Source of the DNA: Metabacillus bambusae
GTDB lineage: Bacteria > Bacillota > Bacilli > Bacillales > Bacillaceae
Reading direction: 5' to 3'
Assembly (NCBI RefSeq): GCF_017497975.1
Contig: NZ_JAGDEL010000003.1
Location: 186,001-250,000, forward strand
DNA length: 64,000 nucleotides
Below the pieces are notes generated by a model. The model made no database searches. It saw nothing but the letters and a program-made list of their open reading frames with translations, and had not been told where the DNA came from. Numbering within the stretch: the first letter of the stretch is position 1; each line of letters begins with the position of its first letter. The translations under genes and the position numbers were made by a program. Positions 53,198-62,189 of the stretch are shown here, one piece after another.

Positions 53198-53677
53198 CTA
53201 CGCATTCTTAAATTTATCCAATCTCCTAATCAATGCAACAAATCCTCTTATTGTAAATAAAGTAAAACTAACACTTCCAAAAGTATGGAATGGAGACCAT
53301 TTTTTCCATTTGAATAATCTGGTATTTTTTTCGAAATACCATTGGCCGACACTCATAGGGATACTCCATGTCAAACTTTTCAATAGAATTTTTCCTAATT
53401 TATCATTATAAGATTGTTTAACCCAAATAACACTTAATAGTGGGAAAAACAACATGTCATAAATAATGTTTGTTTTGAAAATTTTAGTAAAAGGACGGAC
53501 TGGATATTCAACTCTTTTAGTACCAACAACATATGCATCTACTAGTGTTGCCAAGACTCCTTTTGAAAAGAAGACAACTAGATTTTCTCTCATTTTTGAT
53601 CCTTTGAATAAAAATGGCAAGGAAACAATGCATAAAGTAATAAGTCCATTTAACATTTTTTTCTCCATAAAAAACAT
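53198..53677 (-). CDS. CBO0543-type small membrane protein
   Basis: 159 residues, about four helices, with ATLVDAYVVGTKRVEYPVRPFTKIFKTNIIYDMLFFPLLSVIW and a C-terminal EKNTRLFKWKKWSPFHTFGSVSFTLFTIRGFVALIRRLD. This type is widespread and uncharacterised in Bacilli. An ATG at codon 4 (MEKKMLNG) may be the true start. It pairs with the following membrane protein gene. Confidence 0.65.
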   Translation of the reverse strand: MFFMEKKMLNGLITLCIVSLPFLFKGSKMRENLVVFFSKGVLATLVDAYVVGTKRVEYPVRPFTKIFKTNIIYDMLFFPLLSVIWVKQSYNDKLGKILLKSLTWSIPMSVGQWYFEKNTRLFKWKKWSPFHTFGSVSFTLFTIRGFVALIRRLDKFKNA

Positions 53678-53774
53678 CCTTCCCTAACGATTTATATAAG
53701 ATTATAATTACCTAATCAAATAACATTATCCTTAAAAGATTAAAGTTATCAATTAGAAGAGGATTATATCTAAA

Positions 53775-53812
53775 AAGAACTAATCGAATATTTTCGATTA
53801 GCTCTTTTTTAT
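53775..53812. terminator. Bidirectional terminator
   Basis: AAAGAACTAATCGAA/TTCGATTAGCTCTTTTTT hairpin. Confidence 0.75.
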
Positions 53813-53935
53813 TTATTGATTCCCTTTCTTTACCCATTCTGCAACAGTCACTGTACGTTTAGCTTGATGTTTAACCACTGCTTGTACGTCTTCAATCATT
53901 TTTCCATCTTGACCTACTGTTACACTTGCCTCCAT
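53813..53935 (-). pseudogene. Short gene fragment
   Basis: A 40-residue frame MEASVTVGQDGKMIEDVQA...KRTVTVAEWVKKGNQ ends right before the terminator at 53812. There is no ribosome binding site and upstream sequence is unrelated, so it is probably the C-terminus of a lost gene. Family not recognised. Confidence 0.35.
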
Positions 53936-54177
53936 TGTAAAGACAGATCAATTGGCGTTACCCCTTTCCTAAAAAGTTTGTGTTTCCCCGTTATGTCTAC
54001 AAACAATTATGTTCATCTATTATTTTTATGATTGTTGTATTTTTGCTTTTGTCTTAAGTGGGTTTTAATATCTAAAAGTTTAGTTTTACCTCTAAATGAA
54101 ATAACTTAGCCGATATTCTTATAGCTAATAGAATATCGGCTATCTTTATGTTGAAATGTGCCTAGCTTACAAAATTG
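53936..54177. other. Intergenic region with a hairpin
   Basis: Holds a hairpin AGCCGATATTC/GAATATCGGCT at 54110-54143 with flanking T-run, a likely terminator. No gene. Confidence 0.5.
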
Positions 54178-54377
54178 GCGTTTTTTGCTCTGGACCCCTA
54201 TCTGTGCTTCACACCCTATGGACTGTCATCCATAACACATGCAGGAGTATTGACGGGATGGTTTCAGGAATCATGGTTCCATCATTCCCATCCTCAGTTG
54301 TAAAGTTGAAGTTAAACTAGTAAACTTCCTGTATTTTCACACTGTAAAGTGTTTATTACAGAACTTGTCGCGCGCAC
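54178..54377 (-). other. Candidate group II intron 5' fragment B
   Basis: On the minus strand the block begins GTGCGCGCGACAAGTTCTG, which fits the GUGYG 5' end of group II introns. It is followed by stem-forming segments (ACACTTTACAGTGTGA; GGGAATGATGGAACCATG; CATCCC) and TGAAGCACAGATAGGGGTCC. It starts directly after the repeat motif TTCAGCAATCGG. No maturase gene or domain V was found. Tentative. Confidence 0.35.
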
Positions 54378-54452
54378 CCGATTGCTGAAGATTGAAAATA
54401 ACTCTAATTTTACTAACACACCGTTTTAAATTAAACTACTTTATCATTTAAC

Positions 54453-55001
54453 TCATATTCTATTAACTTCTTTCAGCTTAAATTTATCAAAGGTTAATTT
54501 ATATATATCTGGCATATTAAGCTCTTTCCAAAATTCAAACCCGAATTTTCCATTAAAATAATTCATGATTAAAACCATAATATTACAATGAGTTCCTATA
54601 ACAATGTTTTTACCCTTATACTTCTCTAAAATCTGTAAAGTTACTTTGACGCCTCTTTCCTGGGCAGAGATATTGGACTCTCCGCCTTCCCAAGAAAAGT
54701 TGAAATCTTCCCATACTTTTGTAACAGCTAGATAAAAGTCTTCAACTGGTTTTTCAGACAAGTTTCTTTCTCTAAAACCATTCTCAATCAAAGCTTCTTT
54801 ACCAATAATTTTGGCTACTCCCTCAACTGTTTGAATTGCTCTTTTATAGGGACTAGAAATTACGATATCAATATTTTCTTTTTTAAGTATCTCAGTAATT
54901 TTTTCTGCATCATTAAAGCCTTTTTCGGATAAGGGTCTTCCTAATTCATCGGGTGTATATGTAGAATGAGCATGTCGTACAAAATATAAATTTGTTAACA
55001 A
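54453..55001 (-). CDS. Histidine phosphatase family protein (phosphoglycerate-mutase-like)
   Basis: 182 residues. The catalytic motif is VRHAHSTYTPDELGRPLSEKG (RHA in place of RHG), with the second conserved Arg in ISSPYKRAIQTVEG, Glu in GFRERNLSE and His in VIGTHCNIMVLIM. All catalytic positions are kept. It is a broad phosphatase of the PhoE/CobC branch with unknown substrate. Confidence 0.88.
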   Translation of the reverse strand: MLTNLYFVRHAHSTYTPDELGRPLSEKGFNDAEKITEILKKENIDIVISSPYKRAIQTVEGVAKIIGKEALIENGFRERNLSEKPVEDFYLAVTKVWEDFNFSWEGGESNISAQERGVKVTLQILEKYKGKNIVIGTHCNIMVLIMNYFNGKFGFEFWKELNMPDIYKLTFDKFKLKEVNRI

Positions 55002-55155
55002 ATTTGTTCTCTCCCAACAAAGTCATCTATTTCTAATTTTAGCTTTTTCTCAGTAATCTCCTTTTTGCTACATAAAGGCCAAAATTTGATTGTGCTAAAA
55101 AAGATAATCGTTATTCCATTCTTTCCCCTTTTAATTGAATTATTAAGTATCTCTA

Positions 55156-55899
55156 TTAAACTTTTTCTTTAACTCTATACCAATATTTATAAATTTCGGA
55201 ATATCCAATTTTTGAATATAATCTTAATGCTGGGGAGTTATTCAAAAGAACTGCTAGATAACTGTATTTAGCTCCATTTTCTTTCCCCCATTTTAATAAA
55301 TTCAAGATCAACTGTTCGCCGAATCCTTTATTCCTAAAATTAATATCAGTTACAATATCATAAAGTCCTATGTACTCTCTTTCTATGACCCCAAGACCAC
55401 AGGCAACCACATCCCCCTGATAATATAGCGAAATAAAGCATTTTTGGGTTACAATATTAGACAACATTTGTAACATATTATCCTTGTTATTTTCATTAAC
55501 ATAATTCAGTCTACAAAAATCATTAATCCACTCGACATTAATATTTGCATCTAATTTTACGGAATGGAGAGTTGGTTCTATGATTCCTTCAAGATCAATG
55601 ACTTGGACACTGGTACTATCAATTAAAGAAAAAGCCTTCTCCTCTAAAATATCATCTAAATTTTCTGGTTTAACAAAGGGGGTTATTTTAAATATGGTGT
55701 GTAAATCAATATTCGAGTAGAATTTTTCGCATTCTTCAATTTTTTGGTTCAAATCATAAGTTGAATAATGGATAGGATTTACCGAATTTGCACGTTTTGT
55801 ATAACCATTTGAAAATCGAAGTACCCACCCATCGTAAAGCAACGTAGATAATGGCTGCCAATTATTCATAGATAATTCCTCAATAATTTTATAATTCAT
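55156..55899 (-). CDS. GNAT-family N-acetyltransferase
   Basis: About 247 residues. The C-terminal GNAT core reads GLGVIEREYIGLYDIVTDINFRNKGFGEQLILNLLKWGKENGAKYSYLAVLLNNSPALRLYSKIGY, with the pyrophosphate loop R.KGFG. The N-terminal half is a second, degenerate acetyltransferase-like domain (WVLRFSNGYTKRANSV), as in two-domain GNATs. I chose ATG 55899 behind GGTGGGAT. Substrate unknown. Confidence 0.88.
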   Translation of the reverse strand: MNYKIIEELSMNNWQPLSTLLYDGWVLRFSNGYTKRANSVNPIHYSTYDLNQKIEECEKFYSNIDLHTIFKITPFVKPENLDDILEEKAFSLIDSTSVQVIDLEGIIEPTLHSVKLDANINVEWINDFCRLNYVNENNKDNMLQMLSNIVTQKCFISLYYQGDVVACGLGVIEREYIGLYDIVTDINFRNKGFGEQLILNLLKWGKENGAKYSYLAVLLNNSPALRLYSKIGYSEIYKYWYRVKEKV

Positions 55900-56091
55900 T
55901 TTTATCCCACCCAACAGTTATTGAATTATGATACAACTACATGCATAAATATTCAATCATAAAAATATATTTTTAGGGATATGTTCTTTTAAATCACTGC
56001 TTACGTTAGTACGATTCTAAACATTCTCAACTGTTTTTAGTGTTCTTCTCAAGTTGTTGTTAAACATATAACACCCTTAAACAATTAAAAA

Positions 56092-56121
56092 GAGCACAAT
56101 TCTTATTCAGGAATTGCGCCC
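56092..56121. repeat. Dispersed palindromic repeat R2, copy 3
   Basis: GAGCACAATTCTTATTCAGGAATTGCGCCC, nearly the same as the copy at 45941. Confidence 0.65.
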
Positions 56122-56136
56122 TTTAGTTGAATAACT

Positions 56137-57042
56137 TTATTCAGATTCTAAACAAACAACGAATTCCTTAACATAAACTGCGTTCCCAGTTATTTCAACA
56201 TCATAAGATTCACTGTTTTTCGAAATATGTACCATAACCCGACCATCTTTTTCAATTTCATGACCTTGCTCTACTATAAGATTCAGAGACTCTTCAAAAT
56301 TGTTGTTTTTTATGTATTTAGCAAAAAATGCTCCCATTACCCCCGAAGCAGTTCCCGTAACCGCATCTTCAATTGTCCCAGAGAACGGAGAAGAAAAGTG
56401 TCTCGCATGCATATCAACAGTAGTATCATACGTTTCCAAACAAAAAGGATGTATAGATGATTTGGGCATTTCTTTCAAAATAGCAGGGAATACCTTATTA
56501 TTAGGTTTCATTTTTTTAAAAGCTTCAAGTTGTTTTATTGGAATTAATAATGTCCAAGTACCTGTACTTCCATATAATATCGGTAAATCATCTCGAATAT
56601 CCGATTCTTTTAATCCTATCGAAGTTGCTAAATCTTCCTTTGAACCTTTAAATTCTTCAAATTGAGGTGATGCCTGTTTCATTGTTATAAATATTTCACT
56701 ATCAGTAGCTGAATTAATTTTTATTGGCAAAATCCCTGCTTTTGTTTCAATTGTAAATTCCGTCTTATCTCCCAATAACCCTTTTGTTTTTAGCGCATAA
56801 ACAGTAGCCATTGTTGCGTGACCACATAAGTTCATTTCGTGTCCTGGTGTAAAAAAACGTATTCTAAGGTCAGCTACTTCTGATTTAACTGGAAAAGCTG
56901 TCTCATTAAACCCTACTTTGAAAGCTATTTCTTGCATTTCTTTATCGGTTAGGTCATCTCCGTTTAAAACTACACCAGCTGGATTCCCTTTATTAGGTTC
57001 TTTACTAAACGCATCATAATGATGAACCTTTATGGATTTCAA
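56137..57042 (-). CDS. PhzF-family isomerase
   Basis: About 301 residues with the PhzF/YddE fold. The N-terminus [46 protein letters not shown] includes the conserved Glu of [27 protein letters not shown] is the second family motif. [12 protein letters not shown] closes the pattern. Members isomerise or epimerise small amphipathic substrates. TTG at 57042 with GGGGG seven bases upstream is the likely start; an ATG five codons earlier is possible. Confidence 0.9.
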   Translation of the reverse strand: MKSIKVHHYDAFSKEPNKGNPAGVVLNGDDLTDKEMQEIAFKVGFNETAFPVKSEVADLRIRFFTPGHEMNLCGHATMATVYALKTKGLLGDKTEFTIETKAGILPIKINSATDSEIFITMKQASPQFEEFKGSKEDLATSIGLKESDIRDDLPILYGSTGTWTLLIPIKQLEAFKKMKPNNKVFPAILKEMPKSSIHPFCLETYDTTVDMHARHFSSPFSGTIEDAVTGTASGVMGAFFAKYIKNNNFEESLNLIVEQGHEIEKDGRVMVHISKNSESYDVEITGNAVYVKEFVVCLESE

Positions 57043-57127
57043 ATTACATTCCCCCATTGGTCAATTTAAAATCCTTCATTATTTTACCATTAATTACTTC
57101 GTGCTTGATGGGGTTCCGGTAGCAAAA

Positions 57128-57480
57128 CGCGGAAAACTTACGCTAAACAATATTCAACATAACAAATCTTTATTTTCGTCAAAAAAGCGTATGTCACAGA
57201 TTTCTCTGTACCAATTAAATAACCAACTAGTGGAAGAATGTAGGCTCCAGCACGAATCAACTGTATTTTTTGAAGTGTTCCATAATGTAAGAAAGAACAA
57301 CGTAAAGAATAACACATTCTTCCTGTAAAATATGGATTTTTTGCTTTGGAGTAATCATTTGTCCAACCTGTGTTGTCTTTGGTTATCATCAAACCATGTT
57401 GCATATTGTTTTCCTACTATACGCTTCCCACTACTGTTTTTATAATGGGGATATTCGGCAAGTTTGTTGAATAAAGAGGA
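57128..57480 (-). pseudogene. Fragment of an uncharacterised gene with CYSLRCSFLH motif
   Basis: Over two frames: FNKLAEYPHYKNSSGKRIVGKQYATWFDDN, then YFTGRMCYSLRCSFLHYGTLQKIQ. The Y.TG..CY.LRC.FLH.G motif occurs in a group of uncharacterised bacterial proteins. One frameshift and loss of both ends are evident. Identification is tentative. Confidence 0.4.
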
Positions 57481-57505
57481 CTTGGAATTACTTGCTATTA
57501 TGTTA

Positions 57506-57850
57506 TTAGTCTCTTTTTACAGTTGACTGTAAAACTTCGTTTCTTACTTCTAATATATATTCCTTATACACGTGCTCTTTCCCACCATTTTTTTCGTACC
57601 AGTCTTTAATACGTTTAACGTGAGCCTCATCACTTCTAACTTTGGATTCAATTTCTACGTAATCCTCGTAACTGTCATATTCCCAGATAGCGAAAATTTC
57701 TACGGTATTATCATTATTATCCTTCATCCAACGACCTATTAAACGCGAACCGTATTTAAGTTGGTTAGGTAAGTTTGTGTTATTGAAATGGGTATTAAAA
57801 ATTTCGGCAAACTCGCTTTTTACAATATAAAACTTTCTTCTATAAAACAT
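57506..57850 (-). CDS. NIPSNAP-family protein
   Basis: 114 residues of the dimeric ferredoxin-like NIPSNAP fold. It reads MFYRRKFYIVKSEFAEIFNTHFNNTNLPNQLKYGSRLIGRWM, then VEIFAIWEYDSYEDYVEIESKVRSDE and a closing EYILEV strand, the usual alpha-beta order. Function in bacteria is unknown. AAAGGTGAG precedes ATG. Confidence 0.85.
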   Translation of the reverse strand: MFYRRKFYIVKSEFAEIFNTHFNNTNLPNQLKYGSRLIGRWMKDNNDNTVEIFAIWEYDSYEDYVEIESKVRSDEAHVKRIKDWYEKNGGKEHVYKEYILEVRNEVLQSTVKRD

Positions 57851-58009
57851 AAATTCTCACCTTTAATGTTTTCGTGATGCTAAAAACATATTCGTAATTT
57901 AGGTAGCTATTATTAAACTAAATTGGCCAAACGGACGCGATTCTTACTACAAGAAAGCGCCTTTTACAGATAATACCTAAGATTCTATATGCTAGTTTAA
58001 GCGAAAAAC

Positions 58010-58504
58010 CTATTTATTGTCTGATGACATTGAAGTAGTTTTGTTGAGATGCACTTCACTTTTTTTCATCATAATAATTTCAAGTTCTTTTTTTTTTGTA
58101 TCAGGATGCAACACTATCTTATCTGTAAGGTCCAAGGTAGAATCTTTTACTTTTCTTCCCCATTTCCTAGAAAACGAACGCCAATCACAAACCATTTCAA
58201 TGAGATATTTTCTAGGCATTGGTAATGCATGTTTACCATTAGGATCAACAACCCAATATTCCCAATGATGTTTATTTTTATGTTGATGATTAAGCCACGC
58301 ATACTTCCATTTCATTTCATCATAAGCACTTATTTTTCCGTCTGAAAAAAATTTCTTAGCATACGGAAAAAATTCTTTTGGTGAAAACTTTGATAAATCG
58401 TGGGTAATCCCTTGGATATATAAACCCTCTTTCCAACATTCCACAAGAACATTCAGTTTATGGTCAAGGATATAAAGGAAATTTCTCCAACAAGCCTTCA
58501 ACAT
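58010..58504 (-). CDS. DUF5662-family protein
   Basis: 164 residues. GITHDLSKFSPKEFFPYAKKFF and WLNHQHKNKHHWEYWV are signature blocks of DUF5662. Their His/Asp residues (THD.SK and H.HKN.HH) look like a metal-binding HD-like site. Trp-rich core; the last 20 residues are a polar tail. ATG at 58504 has GGGAGGG upstream. The biological role is unknown. Confidence 0.82.
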   Translation of the reverse strand: MLKACWRNFLYILDHKLNVLVECWKEGLYIQGITHDLSKFSPKEFFPYAKKFFSDGKISAYDEMKWKYAWLNHQHKNKHHWEYWVVDPNGKHALPMPRKYLIEMVCDWRSFSRKWGRKVKDSTLDLTDKIVLHPDTKKKELEIIMMKKSEVHLNKTTSMSSDNK

Positions 58505-58705
58505 AAAAACCCTCCCAATCCAATAATGGTTAGGTTAATATTCTACTTGGATACTTTATATCCCTGCCCAGTTAGACAATAAAGAAGTGCTATCGTTCCA
58601 GACATTGATCTTCAACTCTTGCGGCCTATAATGGAATAACGAAAATAGAAAAATTACTTCGTTCAGTAATCAGTATCTTTTCGCTAGTGTAATGAAATTA
58701 CTTTA

Positions 58706-59557
58706 TTAATTTTCAACGGAAACCCTCTTCATTAATCGCTTTAATTTATTTTCTGTATCTGTTTCCTCTACTGGCGTATAGATACTGCACCGTAAATCCA
58801 TATCACCTTGAACTTGAAGAGAAGTTAAATTAAACAACATTTTGCCTGCTTTAGCATGTCTGAATTCAATTATCATTTCTGGAGCCTTACTCACTTGACT
58901 TTCTTTCCATAGATCTTGGAAATCTGAATGTGAATGACTCATTTCTTTAATAAATTGGCTGTACCATTCATCGCCTAAATAGTGTCCATAATAGGTACGG
59001 AAAATAGCAAGAAAACCTTTCGCAAAATGTTCCCAATTGACGGCCAATGCTTTTAATTCTTTTCTAGTAAACACTAAACGAATCAAATTTCTTTGATCAT
59101 TCGGTATTTGTTCAAAATCTAAAAAAACATGAGCAGCTGCAGGATTCCAGCCCACAATATGGCAATGTCGATCCGTAATGATAGTCGGACAATATGTTAA
59201 TTCAGCTAGTATTCGTTTTAAAGAAGGGCTAAGCTCTGATTGATCCTTTTTTGGATTTGTAATTTCCGATTTTGCTTCTAATGCCAGGTCATATAAGTAG
59301 TCTTTTTCATCATTATTTAATTGCAAAGCTGTAGAAATACAATCAAGTACGCTTGAAGAAACTTTTATATCTCTTCCTTGCTCTAGCCATGTATACCAAG
59401 TGGTACTTACACCTGCTAATTGTGCAACCTCTTCTCTTCGTAACCCAGGTGTCCTTCTCCGGATTCCGGCAGGCAAACCAATAGACTCTGGCTTAATTTG
59501 GGCACGCTTAGCTTTTAAGAATGTCGACAAAGCTTCAAGCCTAGTTTTATCATTCAT
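58706..59557 (-). CDS. MmyB-like XRE transcriptional regulator
   Basis: 283 residues. The N-terminal HTH reads RRRTPGLRREEVAQLAGVSTTWYTWLEQGRDIKVSSSVLDCISTAL, the typical start of MmyB-family regulators. The C-terminal PAS-like MmyB domain has PTIITDRHCHIVGWNPAAAHVFLDF and later MIIEFRHAKAGKMLFNLTSLQV. MmyB-type domains bind fatty acids. It is transcribed away from the fabF-type gene with 122 bases between, which suits control of that gene and a lipid signal. Confidence 0.87.
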   Translation of the reverse strand: MNDKTRLEALSTFLKAKRAQIKPESIGLPAGIRRRTPGLRREEVAQLAGVSTTWYTWLEQGRDIKVSSSVLDCISTALQLNNDEKDYLYDLALEAKSEITNPKKDQSELSPSLKRILAELTYCPTIITDRHCHIVGWNPAAAHVFLDFEQIPNDQRNLIRLVFTRKELKALAVNWEHFAKGFLAIFRTYYGHYLGDEWYSQFIKEMSHSHSDFQDLWKESQVSKAPEMIIEFRHAKAGKMLFNLTSLQVQGDMDLRCSIYTPVEETDTENKLKRLMKRVSVEN

Positions 59558-59679
59558 TTTTAAAACTCCTCATCATATCAATTTAACCTATTAGTATTTA
59601 TACCAGGATAAACAATCACTTGTAATAGGATAAAAGGACTGTAAAATACAAGTATATTATTGATTTGGAGGGATGAAAA

Positions 59680-60915
59680 GTGGAAAGAGTTGTGATTACC
59701 GGTATGGGAGTAGTTTCTCCTATAGGAAACAACATCAAAACATTTTGGAACAATCTGATTAACGGGGAATCTGGTATATCCACTATTAATTCATTTGATG
59801 TGACTAATCATAAGACAAAAATTGCAGGTATCGTCCAAGATTTTGATGCAGATGAAGTTTTAGGAAAGAAAGAAGCAAGACGTTTAGATCGTTTTTCTCA
59901 ATTTGCTTTGGCTGCAGCTGAACAAGCATGGGCAGATTCTAAGTTAGACCTCAATCGTATAGATGCAGAAAGGTTAGGCGTATACGTAGGTTCAGGTATA
60001 GGAGGAATTGAAACCTTGATTGAAAATATTGATGCGCTTAGGCAGAAGGGGCCAAGAAGAGTCAGCCCAACACTAGTACCTGCCATGATTTCTAATGCTG
60101 CTGCAGCACAAATTAGTATCAATTGGAACGCGATGGGACCTTCTATGTCGCCTGTTTCTGCTTGTGCAATTGGAAATACAGCTATCGGAGAAGCCTTTAG
60201 ACTAATTCGTTCTGGAGAAGTTGACGTTGTGTTTGCGGGTGGAACAGAGGCAGCTATAACAGACTTATCAATAGCAAGCTTTGGTAATGCTACAGCATTA
60301 TCAACAAGAAACGATGATCCCACTAAAGCTAGTCGTCCATTTGATGAAAATCGAGATGGATTTGTCATGTCAGAAGGAGCAGGAATTCTAATCTTAGAAT
60401 CTTTACCTCATGCTTTACGTAGAGAGGCAAAAATTTATGCAGAAGTCATTGGATATGGTGCAAGTTCAGACGCACACCATATCGTAGCTACACATCCGGA
60501 AGGTAAAGGTGCCTATCTTGCAATGAGATCAGCTTTAAAAAATGCCAATATATCGCCTGAAGAAATTGATGTTATTAGTGCCCATGCAACAAGTACAAAA
60601 GTGGGTGACATCTCTGAAACGATGGCTATTAAGCAGCTGTTTGGAAAACAAGCTTATCAGATTCCAGTAACAGCTAATAAATCTATGCTTGGTCATATGT
60701 TAGGAGCAGCTGGTGGAGTTGAAGCAATTGCTTTAGCAATGAGCTTAAAGGAAGGGATAGTTCCTCCAACAATTAACTTAGAAAATCCTGATCCATTATG
60801 TGATCTAGATTATATACCATCTGTTGCTCGCCAAGTGAAAATAAATACGGGTCTATCTAACTCATTTGGTTTCGGAGGTCATAATGCAGCTATTGTTTTA
60901 AAGAAATACGAGTGA
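59680..60915 (+). CDS. fabF: 3-oxoacyl-ACP synthase II, FabF type
   Basis: 411 residues, full length. The catalytic Cys is in SPVSACAIGNTAIGEA, His residues are in ISAHATSTKVGD and KSMLGHMLGAAGG, and NSFGFGGHNAAIVL closes the thiolase fold. It elongates acyl-ACP chains with malonyl-ACP. GTG start with GGAGGG eight bases upstream. In Firmicutes fabF usually follows fabH, so this isolated copy beside an MmyB regulator is likely an additional paralogue with special use. Confidence 0.92.
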   Translation: MERVVITGMGVVSPIGNNIKTFWNNLINGESGISTINSFDVTNHKTKIAGIVQDFDADEVLGKKEARRLDRFSQFALAAAEQAWADSKLDLNRIDAERLGVYVGSGIGGIETLIENIDALRQKGPRRVSPTLVPAMISNAAAAQISINWNAMGPSMSPVSACAIGNTAIGEAFRLIRSGEVDVVFAGGTEAAITDLSIASFGNATALSTRNDDPTKASRPFDENRDGFVMSEGAGILILESLPHALRREAKIYAEVIGYGASSDAHHIVATHPEGKGAYLAMRSALKNANISPEEIDVISAHATSTKVGDISETMAIKQLFGKQAYQIPVTANKSMLGHMLGAAGGVEAIALAMSLKEGIVPPTINLENPDPLCDLDYIPSVARQVKINTGLSNSFGFGGHNAAIVLKKYE

Positions 60916-60929
60916 GTAAACCTTCTCTC

Positions 60930-60964
60930 GTCAATCTGGCCGTTTCCTCTCGAGACGGTTAGAT
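60930..60964 (+). terminator. Terminator of the fabF-type gene
   Basis: AATCTGGCCGTTT...GAGACGGTTAGATT imperfect stem and loop followed by T-rich sequence. Confidence 0.5.
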
Positions 60965-61167
60965 TTATTCAATTAAATGGCCCTTTAACGGAACAAAACA
61001 TATAAACTTTTACTATTTTTAATCCGACTCAAAAACCATGATTTTTAGGGATTATCTATGAATATATATCAAACTGACAAACGTGAATGACATTGTTTGT
61101 CTTTTTTGATTGGCTTAAAGCCCTAAAAATTTTTATCAACCATAAGTTACAAATTTAGACAGATATC

Positions 61168-61880
61168 TTCTTTTAACCTTCAAAATCCTCTATATCCTTA
61201 TTGGGGAGCAGTGATATATTGTTTTTATGAAGTCCTTCTTTCGAAAAAAAAGTCGACAAATGCAAAACGTTTAAAACAGGAATTTAGAACATTTTGTAGA
61301 AATCAATGGTATTAGAAGAACGGTATTACACAACTAGATACAATAAAGAAGGATGGTGATTGGTATGTTCAAATGGATCCGATATCAAGAGCAAGATATT
61401 ATGTGTGAAAGAAAGCTTAAAAAGATTATGAAGCGTTTAGATATTGAAGAATTCAATTTTAATTGGGATCGAACTAGCTGTTATATTGAATTTCAATATA
61501 ATGAAAATTCGTACAGGATGGAACACTCAATTCAAAAAGCAAAACGAAAAGGTCTTATCGTATTAAGAAACGGATTGGATTGTTTAATGGAGTTGGTCCA
61601 ATCCCTTGAAGATCTGTGTCAAATCATTGAAAGAGGAACTTATAAACTCGAGACGTGGGTATCCGGCATGAAACAGTCATCTTCAGCAGAAGAGAAACCT
61701 GAATTTGTAGAAGAAGTTCATATAAGATATAAGTCATTAGGGAATCAAAAACATTCCGAATATAATAGGAATGAGGAGTTTATTCATGTTGCGCCTGAAT
61801 CATCTCTAGAGGATTTTGACCGAAACCAGATCATCCAACGATCTCAAAGTAAATAGAGATTTATTTGAAGAAAGGTATTA
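61168..61880 (+). repeat. Duplicated segment, copy 2 (leader plus gene)
   Basis: Counterpart of 19640-20335. Shared leader from TTTTAACCTTCAAAAT and then from AAAGTCGACAAATGCAAAACG to TCAATGGTATTAG with only two or three differences. The part just before the ribosome site differs more. Confidence 0.85.
61365..61856 (+). CDS. Duplicated conserved protein of unknown function, copy 2
   Basis: 163 residues from ATG 61365, about 93-95 percent identical by eye to the protein at 19824-20315. It begins MFKWIRYQEQDIMCERKLKK. Changes cluster at the start (LKLIRYK to FKWIRYQ) and in the last 15 residues (NPYQNIQ to DRNQIIQ), with the middle nearly invariant. This suggests recent duplication or gene conversion with a constrained core. 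Function unknown. Confidence 0.8.
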   Translation: MFKWIRYQEQDIMCERKLKKIMKRLDIEEFNFNWDRTSCYIEFQYNENSYRMEHSIQKAKRKGLIVLRNGLDCLMELVQSLEDLCQIIERGTYKLETWVSGMKQSSSAEEKPEFVEEVHIRYKSLGNQKHSEYNRNEEFIHVAPESSLEDFDRNQIIQRSQSK

Positions 61881-61958
61881 ACAAGTTTTAAAAACTTTTA
61901 GATTACTATGATTTTTATTTTTATTGACACTCTTCACTTACGCTCCCCTATGAAGCAG

Positions 61959-62013
61959 ACATGTTCGATTTATCCCACGGTTACTTTTTCCGGTGGGATA
62001 AATCAGGACATGT
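61959..62013. repeat. 55-base imperfect palindrome
   Basis: The arms ACATGTTCGATTTATCCCAC and GTGGGATAAATCAGGACATGT pair over about 19 bases with one bulge around a loop GGTTACTTTTTCCG. GATAAAT recurs again just outside. It is too long and bulged for a plain terminator and has no T-run. It could be a mobile-element end or a structured RNA. Confidence 0.65.
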
Positions 62014-62189
62014 CGGATAAATTCGTGGATAAAGTCCGGTTCTGACCTTGGATAGTATCACATACTCGCCTTCCCTAATAACCGCAGGATTAAATGTTGG
62101 TACATATATTCCCCCATCAATTATTGGTTTACTTGTATGCTAGTCAATGAACAAATAATAGCTCAGTGTCTTTGATGTTCTGACTGTCC
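62014..62189. other. Non-coding DNA beside the intron candidate
   Basis: No gene recognised; GC content is slightly higher than the surroundings. It may be the downstream part of the candidate intron or of another lost element. Confidence 0.3.
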
